This document shows positions 25,590-33,788 of a DNA stretch of 64,000 nt, one piece after another. This DNA comes from Paenibacillus tundrae (GTDB lineage Bacteria; Bacillota; Bacilli; Paenibacillales; Paenibacillaceae): positions 4,898,001 through 4,962,000 of the forward strand of contig NZ_CP145605.1 of the NCBI RefSeq assembly GCF_036884255.1. The letters run 5' to 3'. Positions within the stretch are counted from its first letter, which is position 1. Every line of letters starts with the position of its first letter. The notes under the pieces were generated by a model. It did no database searches. It was not told the DNA's origin and was given only the letters and a program-made list of their open reading frames with translations. A program made the position numbers and the translations under genes.

Positions 25590-26870
25590 TTATTTATTAC
25601 GTAGCAGATAGACAAGCTTACGATAATACATCGCTGCTTCCTTATACTTGCGCTGATCCTCCGACACGACCGCTAACCCTTCATATAAATGCTCTAGCCT
25701 TAGGGCATGCTGTGCCGATTCAAAATAAGGTAGACATGCCAAAGCTCGTTCCATAAATACGCCTTGATCCCCATGTGCTAGTGCGAGTTGACTTTGATAG
25801 AAGATTCCGCTCATCTGTTGATCCTGCGTCGTCGCACACTGCAGCAGATGATCCACACTTAGAGCAAGCATACCCCAATCTTTACGAGCTAAGGCGATTT
25901 CACAGCGATAAATGAGAATAAGTGGCTTCATGCCGTACTGTGTCTCTTCTGGCTCCTGTTGCAACAGTGATTCGAATCTTTCAATCTCGCCCATGGCCTG
26001 ATCCAGCTCACCCGTCATCGTCAGCATGACGATCCGATTGTTCGCAATAGCGGTCATCAGCTCCCCCTGATTGCTGGTGTACACCAAGTTCGCCTCCGCC
26101 ATCGTCAACGCCGAGAGCGCCTCTTGCACAAGCCCCATGGTGAAGCAATATCCACTATAAGCTACATACAGTCCAGATAAACGATGAAATAATCGCTGAT
26201 CTACGACATGACGCATCGTCTGCTCAAACACCTGCTTGGCCTCTTCATACTGCCTAACCTGAATGTACGCTTCCATCTTGATGTTCTGCACGGACAACCA
26301 AAACTCGCTGCCTTGAGGAAGCAACGAACTAAGCCGGGTCGCATGTGTGAGAACATCCACAAAAGCGTGTTTAGAACGATAGTATTGTATTTTGTAGTAT
26401 AACAAGGCTTTGTATAACGGACGTGGGAAATCCGAATCATCCGGACGACCGTATTTCTCCAGATAAAAGTTCAGGTATGAGCTATGTATATATTCATGTG
26501 CGGATGCATCATTTAATTGCTGATAATAGACTGCTTTCATCAAGGCAGTGGTTAACTCCACCGTAAGTGTATCATCCCGGTCATCCAATGCATGTACCGT
26601 CTCCTCTGTGATCGCCGAGGCGGCAACCGACAACTGGTCAAAGATCGCTTCGGCACGCGAAAGTGTCTGCTCATCCTGTGCAGCTGCAAGTAATAGGTAT
26701 GATGGCTGCACCCCTAACCGCTCTGCGATGGCCTCTGCCAAGTCTTCAGGAAGTGCGTAGCGTTCTGCCAAAATATTAGCAAAGTGTGCCTGGGTAACCA
26801 GGCCATCCACAAGATCCTTGCGCGAGATTTGTTTCTTTTTACTTAGAAATTCAATTCGTTCCTTGAGCAT
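25590..26870 (-). CDS. helix-turn-helix regulator with TPR repeats (RRNPP-like)
   Basis: This 426-aa protein has an N-terminal XRE-like helix-turn-helix (SRKDLVDGLVTQAHFANILAE, about residues 17-40, with LAEAIAERLGVQPSYLL after it) and a long series of helical hairpins (about 100-420) of the tetratricopeptide type, for instance YYKIQYYRSKHAFVDVLTHA and YEEAKQVFEQTMRHV. This is the architecture of peptide-sensing RRNPP regulators. No small signal-peptide gene is obvious next to it. AGGAAGG lies upstream of the ATG. Confidence 0.75.
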   Translation of the reverse strand: MLKERIEFLSKKKQISRKDLVDGLVTQAHFANILAERYALPEDLAEAIAERLGVQPSYLLLAAAQDEQTLSRAEAIFDQLSVAASAITEETVHALDDRDDTLTVELTTALMKAVYYQQLNDASAHEYIHSSYLNFYLEKYGRPDDSDFPRPLYKALLYYKIQYYRSKHAFVDVLTHATRLSSLLPQGSEFWLSVQNIKMEAYIQVRQYEEAKQVFEQTMRHVVDQRLFHRLSGLYVAYSGYCFTMGLVQEALSALTMAEANLVYTSNQGELMTAIANNRIVMLTMTGELDQAMGEIERFESLLQQEPEETQYGMKPLILIYRCEIALARKDWGMLALSVDHLLQCATTQDQQMSGIFYQSQLALAHGDQGVFMERALACLPYFESAQHALRLEHLYEGLAVVSEDQRKYKEAAMYYRKLVYLLRNK

Positions 26871-26989
26871 AATTTTATGTATCCTTCCTATTATTCTGAC
26901 AAGTGAAATGGATATATGATTATCTTCATGTTATGTACTATCATCGCAAACTCAAACGCCGAATGCCACACTATTCCTAAAAATGAATC

Positions 26990-27025
26990 AAACGGTTTCC
27001 GTTTCGGAGCCAATTGTTTTACAAT
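26990..27025 (+). promoter_or_regulatory. fabV promoter with palindromic operator
   Basis: A perfect inverted repeat AAACGG-TTT-CCGTTT (26990-27004) overlaps the -35 position of a probable promoter whose -10 is TACAAT (27020-27025). It does not resemble the FapR operator. A repressor bound here would block fabV. Confidence 0.45.
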
Positions 27026-27071
27026 AGGGAGGTATGTAACATTTGAGCTGAACATGAAAGGATGCCAATAT

Positions 27072-28262
27072 ATGATTATTAAACCAAGAACACGTGGTTT
27101 TATCTGTACAACCTCCCATCCTGTAGGCTGTGCTGCACAGGTACAGGAACAGATTGAATATGTTAAATCCCAACCTGAAATTAAAGGCCCGCGCAATGTG
27201 CTTGTCATCGGTGCTTCAACCGGTTATGGACTAGCTTCACGTGTGGTCTCTGCCTTCGGAGCAGGTGCCAATACAATCGGGATTTATCGCCCTAGCACGT
27301 CCACAGAGAAACGTACGGCTTCCGCAGGTTGGTACAATTCTGCCGCTTTTGAGAAAGCAGCCGAAAAAGCCGGTCTTCAATCGTACAGCATTACAGGTGA
27401 CGCATTCGCAAACGAAACGAGAGAGAAAGCTGTTGAATTGATCCGTAGTGAATTCGGTCAAGTCGATCTCGTTGTATACAGCGTAGCTTCGGCACGCCGT
27501 GTTGATCCAAATACAGGCGAAGTGTTCAACTCCGTTCTGAAACCGATTGGACAATCGTACACGAACAAAACGGTCAACTTCCATACAGGTGAAGTTAGTT
27601 CAGTTACCTTGGAGCCAGCTAGCGAAGAAGAGATTCGCCAAACCGTAACCGTAATGGGCGGAGAAGACTGGGAACTGTGGATGGACGCATTACAACAAGG
27701 TGGCGTGCTGGCTGATGATGCTACAACGATCGCGTTCTCTTACATAGGGCCAGAGCTGACACAAGCCATCTACCGTGAAGGTTCCATTGGTCAGGCGAAG
27801 GATCATTTGGAAGCGACAGCGCACAAGCTGAATGATCGTTTGAGTACTACGGGTGGACGTGCTTACGTTACCGTTGCCAAAGCACTTGTTACTCAATCCA
27901 GCTCAGCTATTCCGGTTGTACCGTTGTATATTTCCGCATTGTACAAAGTCATGAAAGAAAAAGGATTGCATGAGGGCTGCATCGAGCAATTACAGCGTCT
28001 CTTCGCAGATCGTCTATACGCAGGTGGCAATGTGCCAACCGATGAACAAGGTCGCATTCGTATTGACGATTGGGAAATGAGAGACGATGTGCAGGAGGAA
28101 GTTGCGAAGATTTGGAACGAGCTGACTACAGATAATATCTATGATTTGTCTGATCTCGAAGGTTACCGTAAGGAGTTCTTCCAACTGTTTGGTTTCGAAA
28201 CCGACGGCGTAGATTACGAAGCAGACGTTGATCCCAATGTAGAGGTGCCACACCTACGCTAA
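27072..28262 (+). CDS. fabV: trans-2-enoyl-ACP/CoA reductase FabV
   Basis: This 396-aa enzyme carries out the last, NAD(P)H-dependent step of fatty-acid elongation and is of the FabV type, which is naturally insensitive to triclosan. It shows the N-terminal IIKPRTRGFICTTSHPVGC, the nucleotide loop VIGASTGYGLASR, the DLVVYSVAS strand and the catalytic Tyr-x8-Lys in YREGSIGQAK. Length and order match the family. The start at 27072 has AAAGGA nine bases upstream; the longer in-frame ATG has none. It is monocistronic, with a palindromic site over its promoter and a terminator behind. Confidence 0.95.
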   Translation: MIIKPRTRGFICTTSHPVGCAAQVQEQIEYVKSQPEIKGPRNVLVIGASTGYGLASRVVSAFGAGANTIGIYRPSTSTEKRTASAGWYNSAAFEKAAEKAGLQSYSITGDAFANETREKAVELIRSEFGQVDLVVYSVASARRVDPNTGEVFNSVLKPIGQSYTNKTVNFHTGEVSSVTLEPASEEEIRQTVTVMGGEDWELWMDALQQGGVLADDATTIAFSYIGPELTQAIYREGSIGQAKDHLEATAHKLNDRLSTTGGRAYVTVAKALVTQSSSAIPVVPLYISALYKVMKEKGLHEGCIEQLQRLFADRLYAGGNVPTDEQGRIRIDDWEMRDDVQEEVAKIWNELTTDNIYDLSDLEGYRKEFFQLFGFETDGVDYEADVDPNVEVPHLR

Positions 28263-28290
28263 TCCTAACTTGATAATATGTTAACTCTTA

Positions 28291-28316
28291 AGGGGAGTCT
28301 TACGGCTCTCCTTTTT
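28291..28316 (+). terminator. fabV terminator
   Basis: AGGGGAG (28291-28297) pairs with CTCTCCT (28306-28312) with one G-T pair, followed by TTTTTG. It lies 30 bp after the fabV stop. Confidence 0.75.
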
Positions 28317-28326
28317 GTATTGCTTT

Positions 28327-28548
28327 TCAACAACTCCACCGAGCAAAGACAAAATAAAAAGAAGCACCACCATCCTGGATCCGCTTCTTGTGTTTGACCT
28401 TTTGTAATTTTTCTTGTTTCGTGGGCATGATGCGAACATGCTGTGAAATTGCACCATAATCTTTGTTGTTTCTTCTGCTTTGTTCTGGACACCATTGTCC
28501 TGCAAGCTCTGCTTTGCGTAATGCCTTTTGTGTTTGTGTTCGTGCCAT
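28327..28548 (-). CDS. small basic hypothetical protein
   Basis: This 73-aa protein begins MARTQTQKALRKAELAGQW and is rich in Lys and Arg (KQEKLQKVKHKKR), like a group of short basic proteins that are common but uncharacterised in Bacillales. GGAG lies about 12 bases before the ATG at 28548, a little far. Two other long minus-strand frames overlap the same bases; I prefer this one because of the familiar N-terminus. Binding to nucleic acid is plausible but unproven. Confidence 0.55.
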   Translation of the reverse strand: MARTQTQKALRKAELAGQWCPEQSRRNNKDYGAISQHVRIMPTKQEKLQKVKHKKRIQDGGASFYFVFARWSC

Positions 28549-28687
28549 GATGACAACACACTCCTTGAATTGGGATATCCCCAATATACCATGTGCATCA
28601 GGAGAATGTGAAGGCATGAGTGCCTGGAGGCAGTACATCTTACCGACACATTCAACAAACTATTATTCTGTAGACAGGAAGCAATTT

Positions 28688-29293
28688 TTATTTGGCTGTT
28701 TTGGTCGCTTTCTTTTGCCGGGATTGCCACGTTTCAATCGGTTCGTGATCCTCTTCCTCAATTAATTCCATCGCCTCTTCGATTCTTCTCGATTTGAACA
28801 AAGTAATTAAGTCCATTAGATCCTCTCGATCCAGTAACTTTACACCATTCACAGCAGCGAGTGTTCGGCACGCCTCCGTGTATCTAGCCGACGTCAATAC
28901 GATAGAACGATCTGCTTCATAATAACGCATGGATGTAAATATCTCCTGCACAGCACTTAGCCCTACAGGATGATTAGCCCCATATCGCTTCGCTTGAATG
29001 ACATTTCTTCGACCCAATCTGTCCGTAAACACGAGGTCTGCTCCAAAATCTCGGCTGCTGGTCGTCTTGTGCACCTCGTCATATCCCATCTGTTGAAATA
29101 AATGAAATAGATACAGCTCGAATTCTGATCCATCCTGCATTTTATCAATGTCTCGAATTGTAATTTTGCGGGGATTAGCTTCTCTGCGTATGCGCTGCCC
29201 TCGCCCAATAATACGGCGAATAATCCATACAAATATGAGTAATGCAGCGATACAGCCGATGACCCAGGTGGTCCAATTGTCGTTCCAACTCAT
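28688..29293 (-). CDS. Mrr-like restriction endonuclease domain, membrane-anchored
   Basis: This 201-aa protein has an N-terminal membrane helix (about residues 10-28), a short basic linker, then a PD-(D/E)xK nuclease domain of the Mrr_cat type: FELYLFHLFQQMGY, SSRDFGADLVFTD with the catalytic Asp, and VIQAKRYGANHPVG with the Q-x-K. A Ser/Thr-rich beta strand and a Lys-rich tail follow. Membrane-tethered Mrr-like proteins are widespread in Bacillota; their role is unclear and restriction activity should not be assumed. No methyltransferase partner is adjacent. Confidence 0.85.
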   Translation of the reverse strand: MSWNDNWTTWVIGCIAALLIFVWIIRRIIGRGQRIRREANPRKITIRDIDKMQDGSEFELYLFHLFQQMGYDEVHKTTSSRDFGADLVFTDRLGRRNVIQAKRYGANHPVGLSAVQEIFTSMRYYEADRSIVLTSARYTEACRTLAAVNGVKLLDREDLMDLITLFKSRRIEEAMELIEEEDHEPIETWQSRQKKATKTAK

Positions 29294-29326
29294 GTCTGTT
29301 CTCCTTGTCCATTCCCATATAGAGGT

Positions 29327-29494
29327 TGTTCAAAAAGTCCGCTTTTGATTACGAAGGATACCTAACGGCATCTCAGCGTCGAAGATGGAATTCAGCCGAA
29401 ATGTCCGTTGCTCACGTAGTTTTCCCTACGCTCCGCTACTCCATTTCTATCTTCATTCCATCTTCTCGGTACTGAAAACCGACCTTTTTGAACA
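29327..29494. mobile_element. 168-bp MITE-like inverted-repeat element
   Basis: The segment begins TGTTCAAAAAG and ends with the exact inverse CTTTTTGAACA (29484-29494). The imperfect match continues inward (GTCCGCTTTT against the inverse of AAAACCGAC). It has no coding capacity and lies between two promoters. I recall similar TTCAAAAAG-ended repeats in other Paenibacillus intergenic regions, but this needs a search. It is probably a non-autonomous mobile repeat. Confidence 0.65.
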
Positions 29495-29733
29495 CACACT
29501 TATAAAATGATGCCAAATCTATGATTCCTCTTCACCACCGGACTAAATATATCAGACTTCCACCTCGGCCGAAAGAAGATGAATTCCTTGTAACCGCCAT
29601 AATTCTGCAAACAACTACAATTACCTATTTATATCGATAAAAGGTTACAGCCCATTAGGTTGAATTCAACTTGCTATAAATGGTAGAATTCAACAATCGG
29701 TTCTATTCGAACCGAAGAAAGGTGGTTTATAAC

Positions 29734-31002
29734 TTGCATACACTTAGCAAACGAAATACCAAAACATGGGCTGCCCTTTTACTTAGCGGCATGCTCCTCT
29801 TCAGCATGAATACACCAAGCTATGCAGCAACTTCAACGGAAGCGCTGACCAAGCCTTTCTGGACTTCCTCATCTCTCATGCTCTCTGAAGTGAACGCTCA
29901 GGAAGACATTAGAATTAAGGAAATTCAAGCCGTACCCTCCAAAAATCTGGTGTACGTGCACTCTTATCAGCCTGTAACCAAAATCAACAGTAAAACGACG
30001 CTTGATTGGAATCTGGACTCACTCCAGGCACTGGATGCTACAACAGGTAAACTGAAGTGGAACGTTATTTTCCATGAGAAAAGTGGCCCTTATACTACAT
30101 ACTCCAATTCGTTGTACGCCGATAACGGAACAGCCTATGTATACATGGAATATTCCGATGGAACGAAAAAGGTATATTCCTACAATACGTCCGGAAAAAC
30201 AAATTGGGTTAAAACGGTCAACGCGCCATCTAACTTATATCTAATGAATAACGGCACGTTAATGATCGCTTCCAGCACAGGGCCTCTATCGAACGGTTCT
30301 GTTCGTTCATCCATTTCACTTTATGACGCCAAGGGCAAGCTGATCACAGCGAAAACCATCAATGGTGCTGTGCTAAAAGCAGGTAATGACCGCATCGTTG
30401 TGGATGCCAGCAAGCAGACCAAAGTAGGCAACTACTGGCAGCAAGCGGCGAATCCGAAAGTGGAAATTTATGATCTCACGTTGAATCGTCTTTCCTTCTA
30501 TCAATTCCCTGCGAACGCTAACACGATTGGAGACGGTGGCGGCGAATCTCTGGCTATCCTGGAGGACGGCTCAGTCATTATGCGTGCCAATTTCGAAAAT
30601 ACAGGCAATAAACTCATGGGCTTTGGTTCAGATGGTAAACTCGCTTGGGGTCGATCCATTGCCGGCAATGCTTTCGTGCAAACGGCAGGTAACGGATATA
30701 CCGTGTTTACAGGCCAGAAGCTTGAGCTGTATACGATGAAAGGTAAGGTAACGGAGCGCATGTTCAAGGATCAGCAAGATGTATTAACTGTCGTTGATCA
30801 TACACAGGATGGAAATTATAAAATTGTTTTTGCTAACACAGGATACATCCTTGATCCTACTACCTTGGAGAGCATTCACGAATATACATTTACCTCATCT
30901 CCTGAAGATATGAAGGGTTACTCCACCTATACGAATGATATGATTTATACCTTCAAGAACGAGACATTGTCCAAATATGTCCTGAACACAGCGAATAATT
31001 AA
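29734..31002 (+). CDS. secreted beta-propeller (PQQ-like repeat) protein
   Basis: This is an exported protein of about 422 aa. The start is the TTG at 29734, eight bases after AAAGGTGG, giving a clean signal peptide (basic HTLSKRNTKTW, hydrophobic LLLSGMLLFSM, cleavage near SYAA). The mature part is built of repeated beta blades with motifs like SLQALDATTGKLKWNV, VYSYNTSGKTNWVK and MGFGSDGKLAWGR, the PQQ-like repeat. It probably binds a ligand or the cell wall. No catalytic residues are evident, and no partner genes are near. Confidence 0.8.
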   Translation: MHTLSKRNTKTWAALLLSGMLLFSMNTPSYAATSTEALTKPFWTSSSLMLSEVNAQEDIRIKEIQAVPSKNLVYVHSYQPVTKINSKTTLDWNLDSLQALDATTGKLKWNVIFHEKSGPYTTYSNSLYADNGTAYVYMEYSDGTKKVYSYNTSGKTNWVKTVNAPSNLYLMNNGTLMIASSTGPLSNGSVRSSISLYDAKGKLITAKTINGAVLKAGNDRIVVDASKQTKVGNYWQQAANPKVEIYDLTLNRLSFYQFPANANTIGDGGGESLAILEDGSVIMRANFENTGNKLMGFGSDGKLAWGRSIAGNAFVQTAGNGYTVFTGQKLELYTMKGKVTERMFKDQQDVLTVVDHTQDGNYKIVFANTGYILDPTTLESIHEYTFTSSPEDMKGYSTYTNDMIYTFKNETLSKYVLNTANN

Positions 31003-31090
31003 TTCGTAAATGTTCATAAACATCTATTTTCGATCTGCTTCATTATAATGAAGTAATAGCTATTGTTTTTGCTTCATATCGATAAAACCA

Positions 31091-31129
31091 AAAATCCAGG
31101 AGAGTTCCAACCGGAACTTCCTGGATTTT
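31091..31129. terminator. bidirectional terminator between the propeller gene and msrA
   Basis: AAAATCCAGGA and TCCTGGATTTT form the lower stem, and GTTCC and GGAAC the upper stem. The minus-strand tail is T-rich, so it also serves msrA. Confidence 0.85.
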
Positions 31130-31175
31130 CGCGTTTCGTTACCTTTAGATTCGTCGCTTTCAGATCACTACGACA

Positions 31176-31691
31176 TTATTTCCAGTTCTCTTCAATGAAT
31201 TCATCACGGCCAGATATCGCACGGTCTTCTTTATAATGCTTCTCGTTTTTCTTATGATAGTCTTGATGATAGTCCTCTGCCGGATAGAACACTGCTGCAT
31301 CCCGAATCTCTGTTACAATCGGTTGATTGAAGCGACCGCTTGAAGCTACAGCCTGTTTGGACTGTTCGGCAAGCTCACGTTGGCGTTCATTATGCACAAA
31401 AATAGCCGTCCGGTACTGTGAACCTCGGTCCTGGAACTGCCCTCCATCATCGGTAGGATCAATCTGAGGCCAATATAGCTCCAGTAATCGTTCATAAGGG
31501 AATACCTCGGGATCAAAAGTGATTTCCACCACCTCGACATGCCCCGTCTCTCCCGTTTTGACCTGTTCATATGTTGGATTATCGACGTGACCGCCGGTAT
31601 AGCCGGAAATGATACCATGTATGCCCGGTTGCTCTTCAAACGGTGTAACCATACACCAGAAACAACCTCCAGCAAATGTAGCTTTCTCCAC
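31176..31691 (-). CDS. msrA: peptide-methionine (S)-S-oxide reductase MsrA
   Basis: This 171-aa enzyme reduces the S-epimer of methionine sulfoxide in oxidised proteins. The catalytic Cys10 is in the motif GGCFWC, followed by the substrate-binding GYTGGHVDNPTYEQV, HVEVVEITFDP and QYRTAIF segments. There is no resolving-cysteine tail or fused MsrB domain. The start is a GTG at 31691, with AAAGGA about nine bases upstream. It is a single-gene unit. Confidence 0.95.
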   Translation of the reverse strand: MEKATFAGGCFWCMVTPFEEQPGIHGIISGYTGGHVDNPTYEQVKTGETGHVEVVEITFDPEVFPYERLLELYWPQIDPTDDGGQFQDRGSQYRTAIFVHNERQRELAEQSKQAVASSGRFNQPIVTEIRDAAVFYPAEDYHQDYHKKNEKHYKEDRAISGRDEFIEENWK

Positions 31692-31774
31692 TCCACCTCA
31701 TCCTTTCTAATTAAGCAACACGCCCTAACAAAATTATAAGAAATACATCTATCGAAGTAAATATAATAACAAAC

Positions 31775-31820
31775 AAGAGGTTGATGCAAATCCACTATTG
31801 TGGACTTCCATCAACCTCTT
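31775..31820 (-). terminator. long hairpin at the end of the glsB transcript
   Basis: AAGAGGTTGATG (31775-31786) is the exact inverse complement of CATCAACCTCTT (31809-31820), and TCCAC/GTGGA pair inside. On the minus strand it is followed by T-rich sequence, so it may end the glsB message. Confidence 0.6.
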
Positions 31821-31908
31821 CGTAATCATCCGTTATATGATCGAGCCCTTGCGTTACCCACTACACCTTCAAGTGTGTTTGCAAGAATTCGCAGTATCTC
31901 GAATATCG

Positions 31909-32166
31909 TTACCCGCGGCTACGACCCATAGAACGGAAGATCAAGCTCACGATGGCTACCAGTACGATCGCACCGATTAATGCCGGTACGATGAAGAATC
32001 CGCCCATTTCTGGACCCATATCTCCCAGAATGACTCCACCTAACCATCCACCGATGAAACCAGCTACGATGTTACCAATTACACCGCCGGGAATGTCACG
32101 ACCAACGATAAGTCCTGCCAACCATCCAATGATACCACCGATAATTAATGACCATAACCAACCCAT
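31909..32166 (-). CDS. GlsB/YeaQ/YmgE family stress-associated membrane protein
   Basis: This protein of about 85 aa is made of three glycine-zipper-like membrane segments with the family pattern WSLIIGGIIGWLAGLIVG and GGVIGNIVAGFIGGWLGG, then a third helix and a short basic tail. Members are transglycosylase-associated membrane proteins induced by stress, of unknown mechanism. GAGG lies eight bases before the ATG at 32166; a GTG at 32175 overlaps the site. Confidence 0.9.
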   Translation of the reverse strand: MGWLWSLIIGGIIGWLAGLIVGRDIPGGVIGNIVAGFIGGWLGGVILGDMGPEMGGFFIVPALIGAIVLVAIVSLIFRSMGRSRG

Positions 32167-32211
32167 ATCATTCACCTCTAATTAAAAGTTTTTGTTGTTG
32201 TCTGTCTACTA

Positions 32212-32236
32212 TTAACCGCTACGGAAGCATTTAAAC
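32212..32236 (-). promoter_or_regulatory. possible stress-sigma promoter of glsB
   Basis: On the minus strand GTTTAA (32231-32236), a 13-nt spacer and GGTTAA (32212-32217) resemble the SigB consensus GTTTAA-N12-14-GGGTAT. Not all Paenibacillus have SigB, so this is tentative. The remainder of the gap 32237-32480 shows no gene. Confidence 0.3.
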
Positions 32237-32480
32237 ACCTATACGAAATTTGTTGAATATTACCTTATTTCCATAACACTCATTTCTAGGCTGCTACCCA
32301 CGACGGTATCGGATTCATTTTCGATATAACTTCCGGTAACTGATTACTTACACAGCAGAGCTGTTTTGTACCTCCCGAAAGTCATTGTATGTCTTACCAG
32401 ACAACCTTAGTATAACCAATTGAGATTTATAATATTTTGGGCGTTATCCGATCATCATTCTCCAACAGGATACGGGCAGA

Positions 32481-33788
32481 TCAATAAAATCCAGCACGTC
32501 CTTTTCCAGGCTGCGTCATCCAATTATGCTTGTGGCTCTTGTCCAACTCACCACGCATGGCTTGAATGATCTTCATCGTATCTACCTCTCCGTTCTGATG
32601 CCATTCCAATGCTGTACTAACATAAAGTTCTCCTAGCTGTGCGAGTGAAAAGGAATCCGTCAAACGCGCTGCTTCCTTCGTGCCTTCCTCACCAGCGAAC
32701 ACTGCGAAGCCCCGCTGCTGCAAATATTGCAGGCGAAGCGCCTCGTCTGGCATTGGAATCTCGTACGCTCGGTCGAAACGTCCGGCACGGTTCATCAGAC
32801 CCGGATCTATTTTTTCTGGATAATTCGTTGTCCCAATTAAGAAAATCCCTTCTTTGGATGTAGCGCCATCCAGCGTGTTCAGGAAAAATGAACGCACCTC
32901 CTCCGGCATGGAATCAATATCCTCAATAATCAGCACCATCGGTGCTAAACGCTTCGCTGCGTCGAACACATCACGTACTGATTCACTATTTGTGTACTCC
33001 GTGATCTGCCAATAAGCGGCAGGCCCCGGAATGCTTCCCGCAATGGATTTCACCAGTGTCGTCTTACCGTTACCTGGATGGCCATAGAGGAGAATTCCAC
33101 GTTTGTAAGGGATATCGTAATCCCGATAGAAGGAGCGATCCGCTTCGAAGAACTGATCCAGTGAGCGGAAAATATCTTGTTTGATCTGAGGCGATAATAC
33201 CACCTCATCTCTGGTCACTGAACGAGTAATCGACTCTGAATGACGGTCACTGCCATTGCGCGCATCGGTGTACACCGTTACTTTTTTCATATTTTGCTGT
33301 CGTTCACGCTCACGTACACTGCCCAGGAATTGTTTCAGCTCTTCTTCGCCGATGGCAAAAACAAAGTCCTCGTTATATATCCCATTCTCCCGAAAGAAAG
33401 GGATACGCACAAGCGCCACGCCCCAGCTTGGATAAGCAAATACATTGTTGCGGATAGAGTAATGCACGCCGTAAGATGGTACATCTCCCTCGTCGTCATA
33501 ATGTAATGTACGCAGCTCCAGATCATCGAAAATTCGAGCTACAATCTCTACTTCAGGATTATCCGTGCGTAGATCCTCTCTCAGCAGATCCCAATATTCG
33601 CTATTGGGATCATCGCTCGCAAACAGTTCGTAGCGAGTTCCGTATCGCTCATAGAGTGCCTGCGAAATGCCGCGAATGAGACGTGCATATGCTGAATATC
33701 CTTCAATTCGACCATCATTATGCTCATCAAAGGCATAGATCGCTCTCGGTGAATTCGTTTGCTTCACATGTTCCTTGTGTACTGTCAT
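32481..33788 (-). CDS. AAA family ATPase linked to rtcB
   Basis: This 435-aa protein has an N-terminal domain of about 200 residues without known similarity, then one AAA module: Walker A GHPGNGKTT (about residues 236-244), Walker B VLIIEDID (285-292), sensor-1 IGTTN (about 318-322), and the arginine-containing NRAGRFDR (333-340), as in Bcs1/FtsH-like AAA proteins. It has no membrane helix or protease domain. Its ATG overlaps the rtcB stop (TAATG), so the two are translated together. It may remodel RtcB or its RNA or RNP substrate; that is inference from the coupling only. Confidence 0.88.
   Translation of the reverse strand: MTVHKEHVKQTNSPRAIYAFDEHNDGRIEGYSAYARLIRGISQALYERYGTRYELFASDDPNSEYWDLLREDLRTDNPEVEIVARIFDDLELRTLHYDDEGDVPSYGVHYSIRNNVFAYPSWGVALVRIPFFRENGIYNEDFVFAIGEEELKQFLGSVRERERQQNMKKVTVYTDARNGSDRHSESITRSVTRDEVVLSPQIKQDIFRSLDQFFEADRSFYRDYDIPYKRGILLYGHPGNGKTTLVKSIAGSIPGPAAYWQITEYTNSESVRDVFDAAKRLAPMVLIIEDIDSMPEEVRSFFLNTLDGATSKEGIFLIGTTNYPEKIDPGLMNRAGRFDRAYEIPMPDEALRLQYLQQRGFAVFAGEEGTKEAARLTDSFSLAQLGELYVSTALEWHQNGEVDTMKIIQAMRGELDKSHKHNWMTQPGKGRAGFY

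Noticed and set aside
27027..27039. Strong GGGAGG site followed by ATG TAA ahead of fabV
   Set aside because: The spacing of one base is too short for initiation and the frame has no second codon; it is probably chance.
28281..28730. Longer overlapping minus-strand frames over the small basic gene at 28327-28548
   Set aside because: They lack good binding sites and protein-like composition; the MARTQ frame looks like a known type of small Bacillales protein.
28688..29293. Restriction-modification or other defence system around the Mrr-like protein
   Set aside because: No methyltransferase or other defence gene is adjacent and the protein is membrane-tethered, a common housekeeping-like type in Bacillota.
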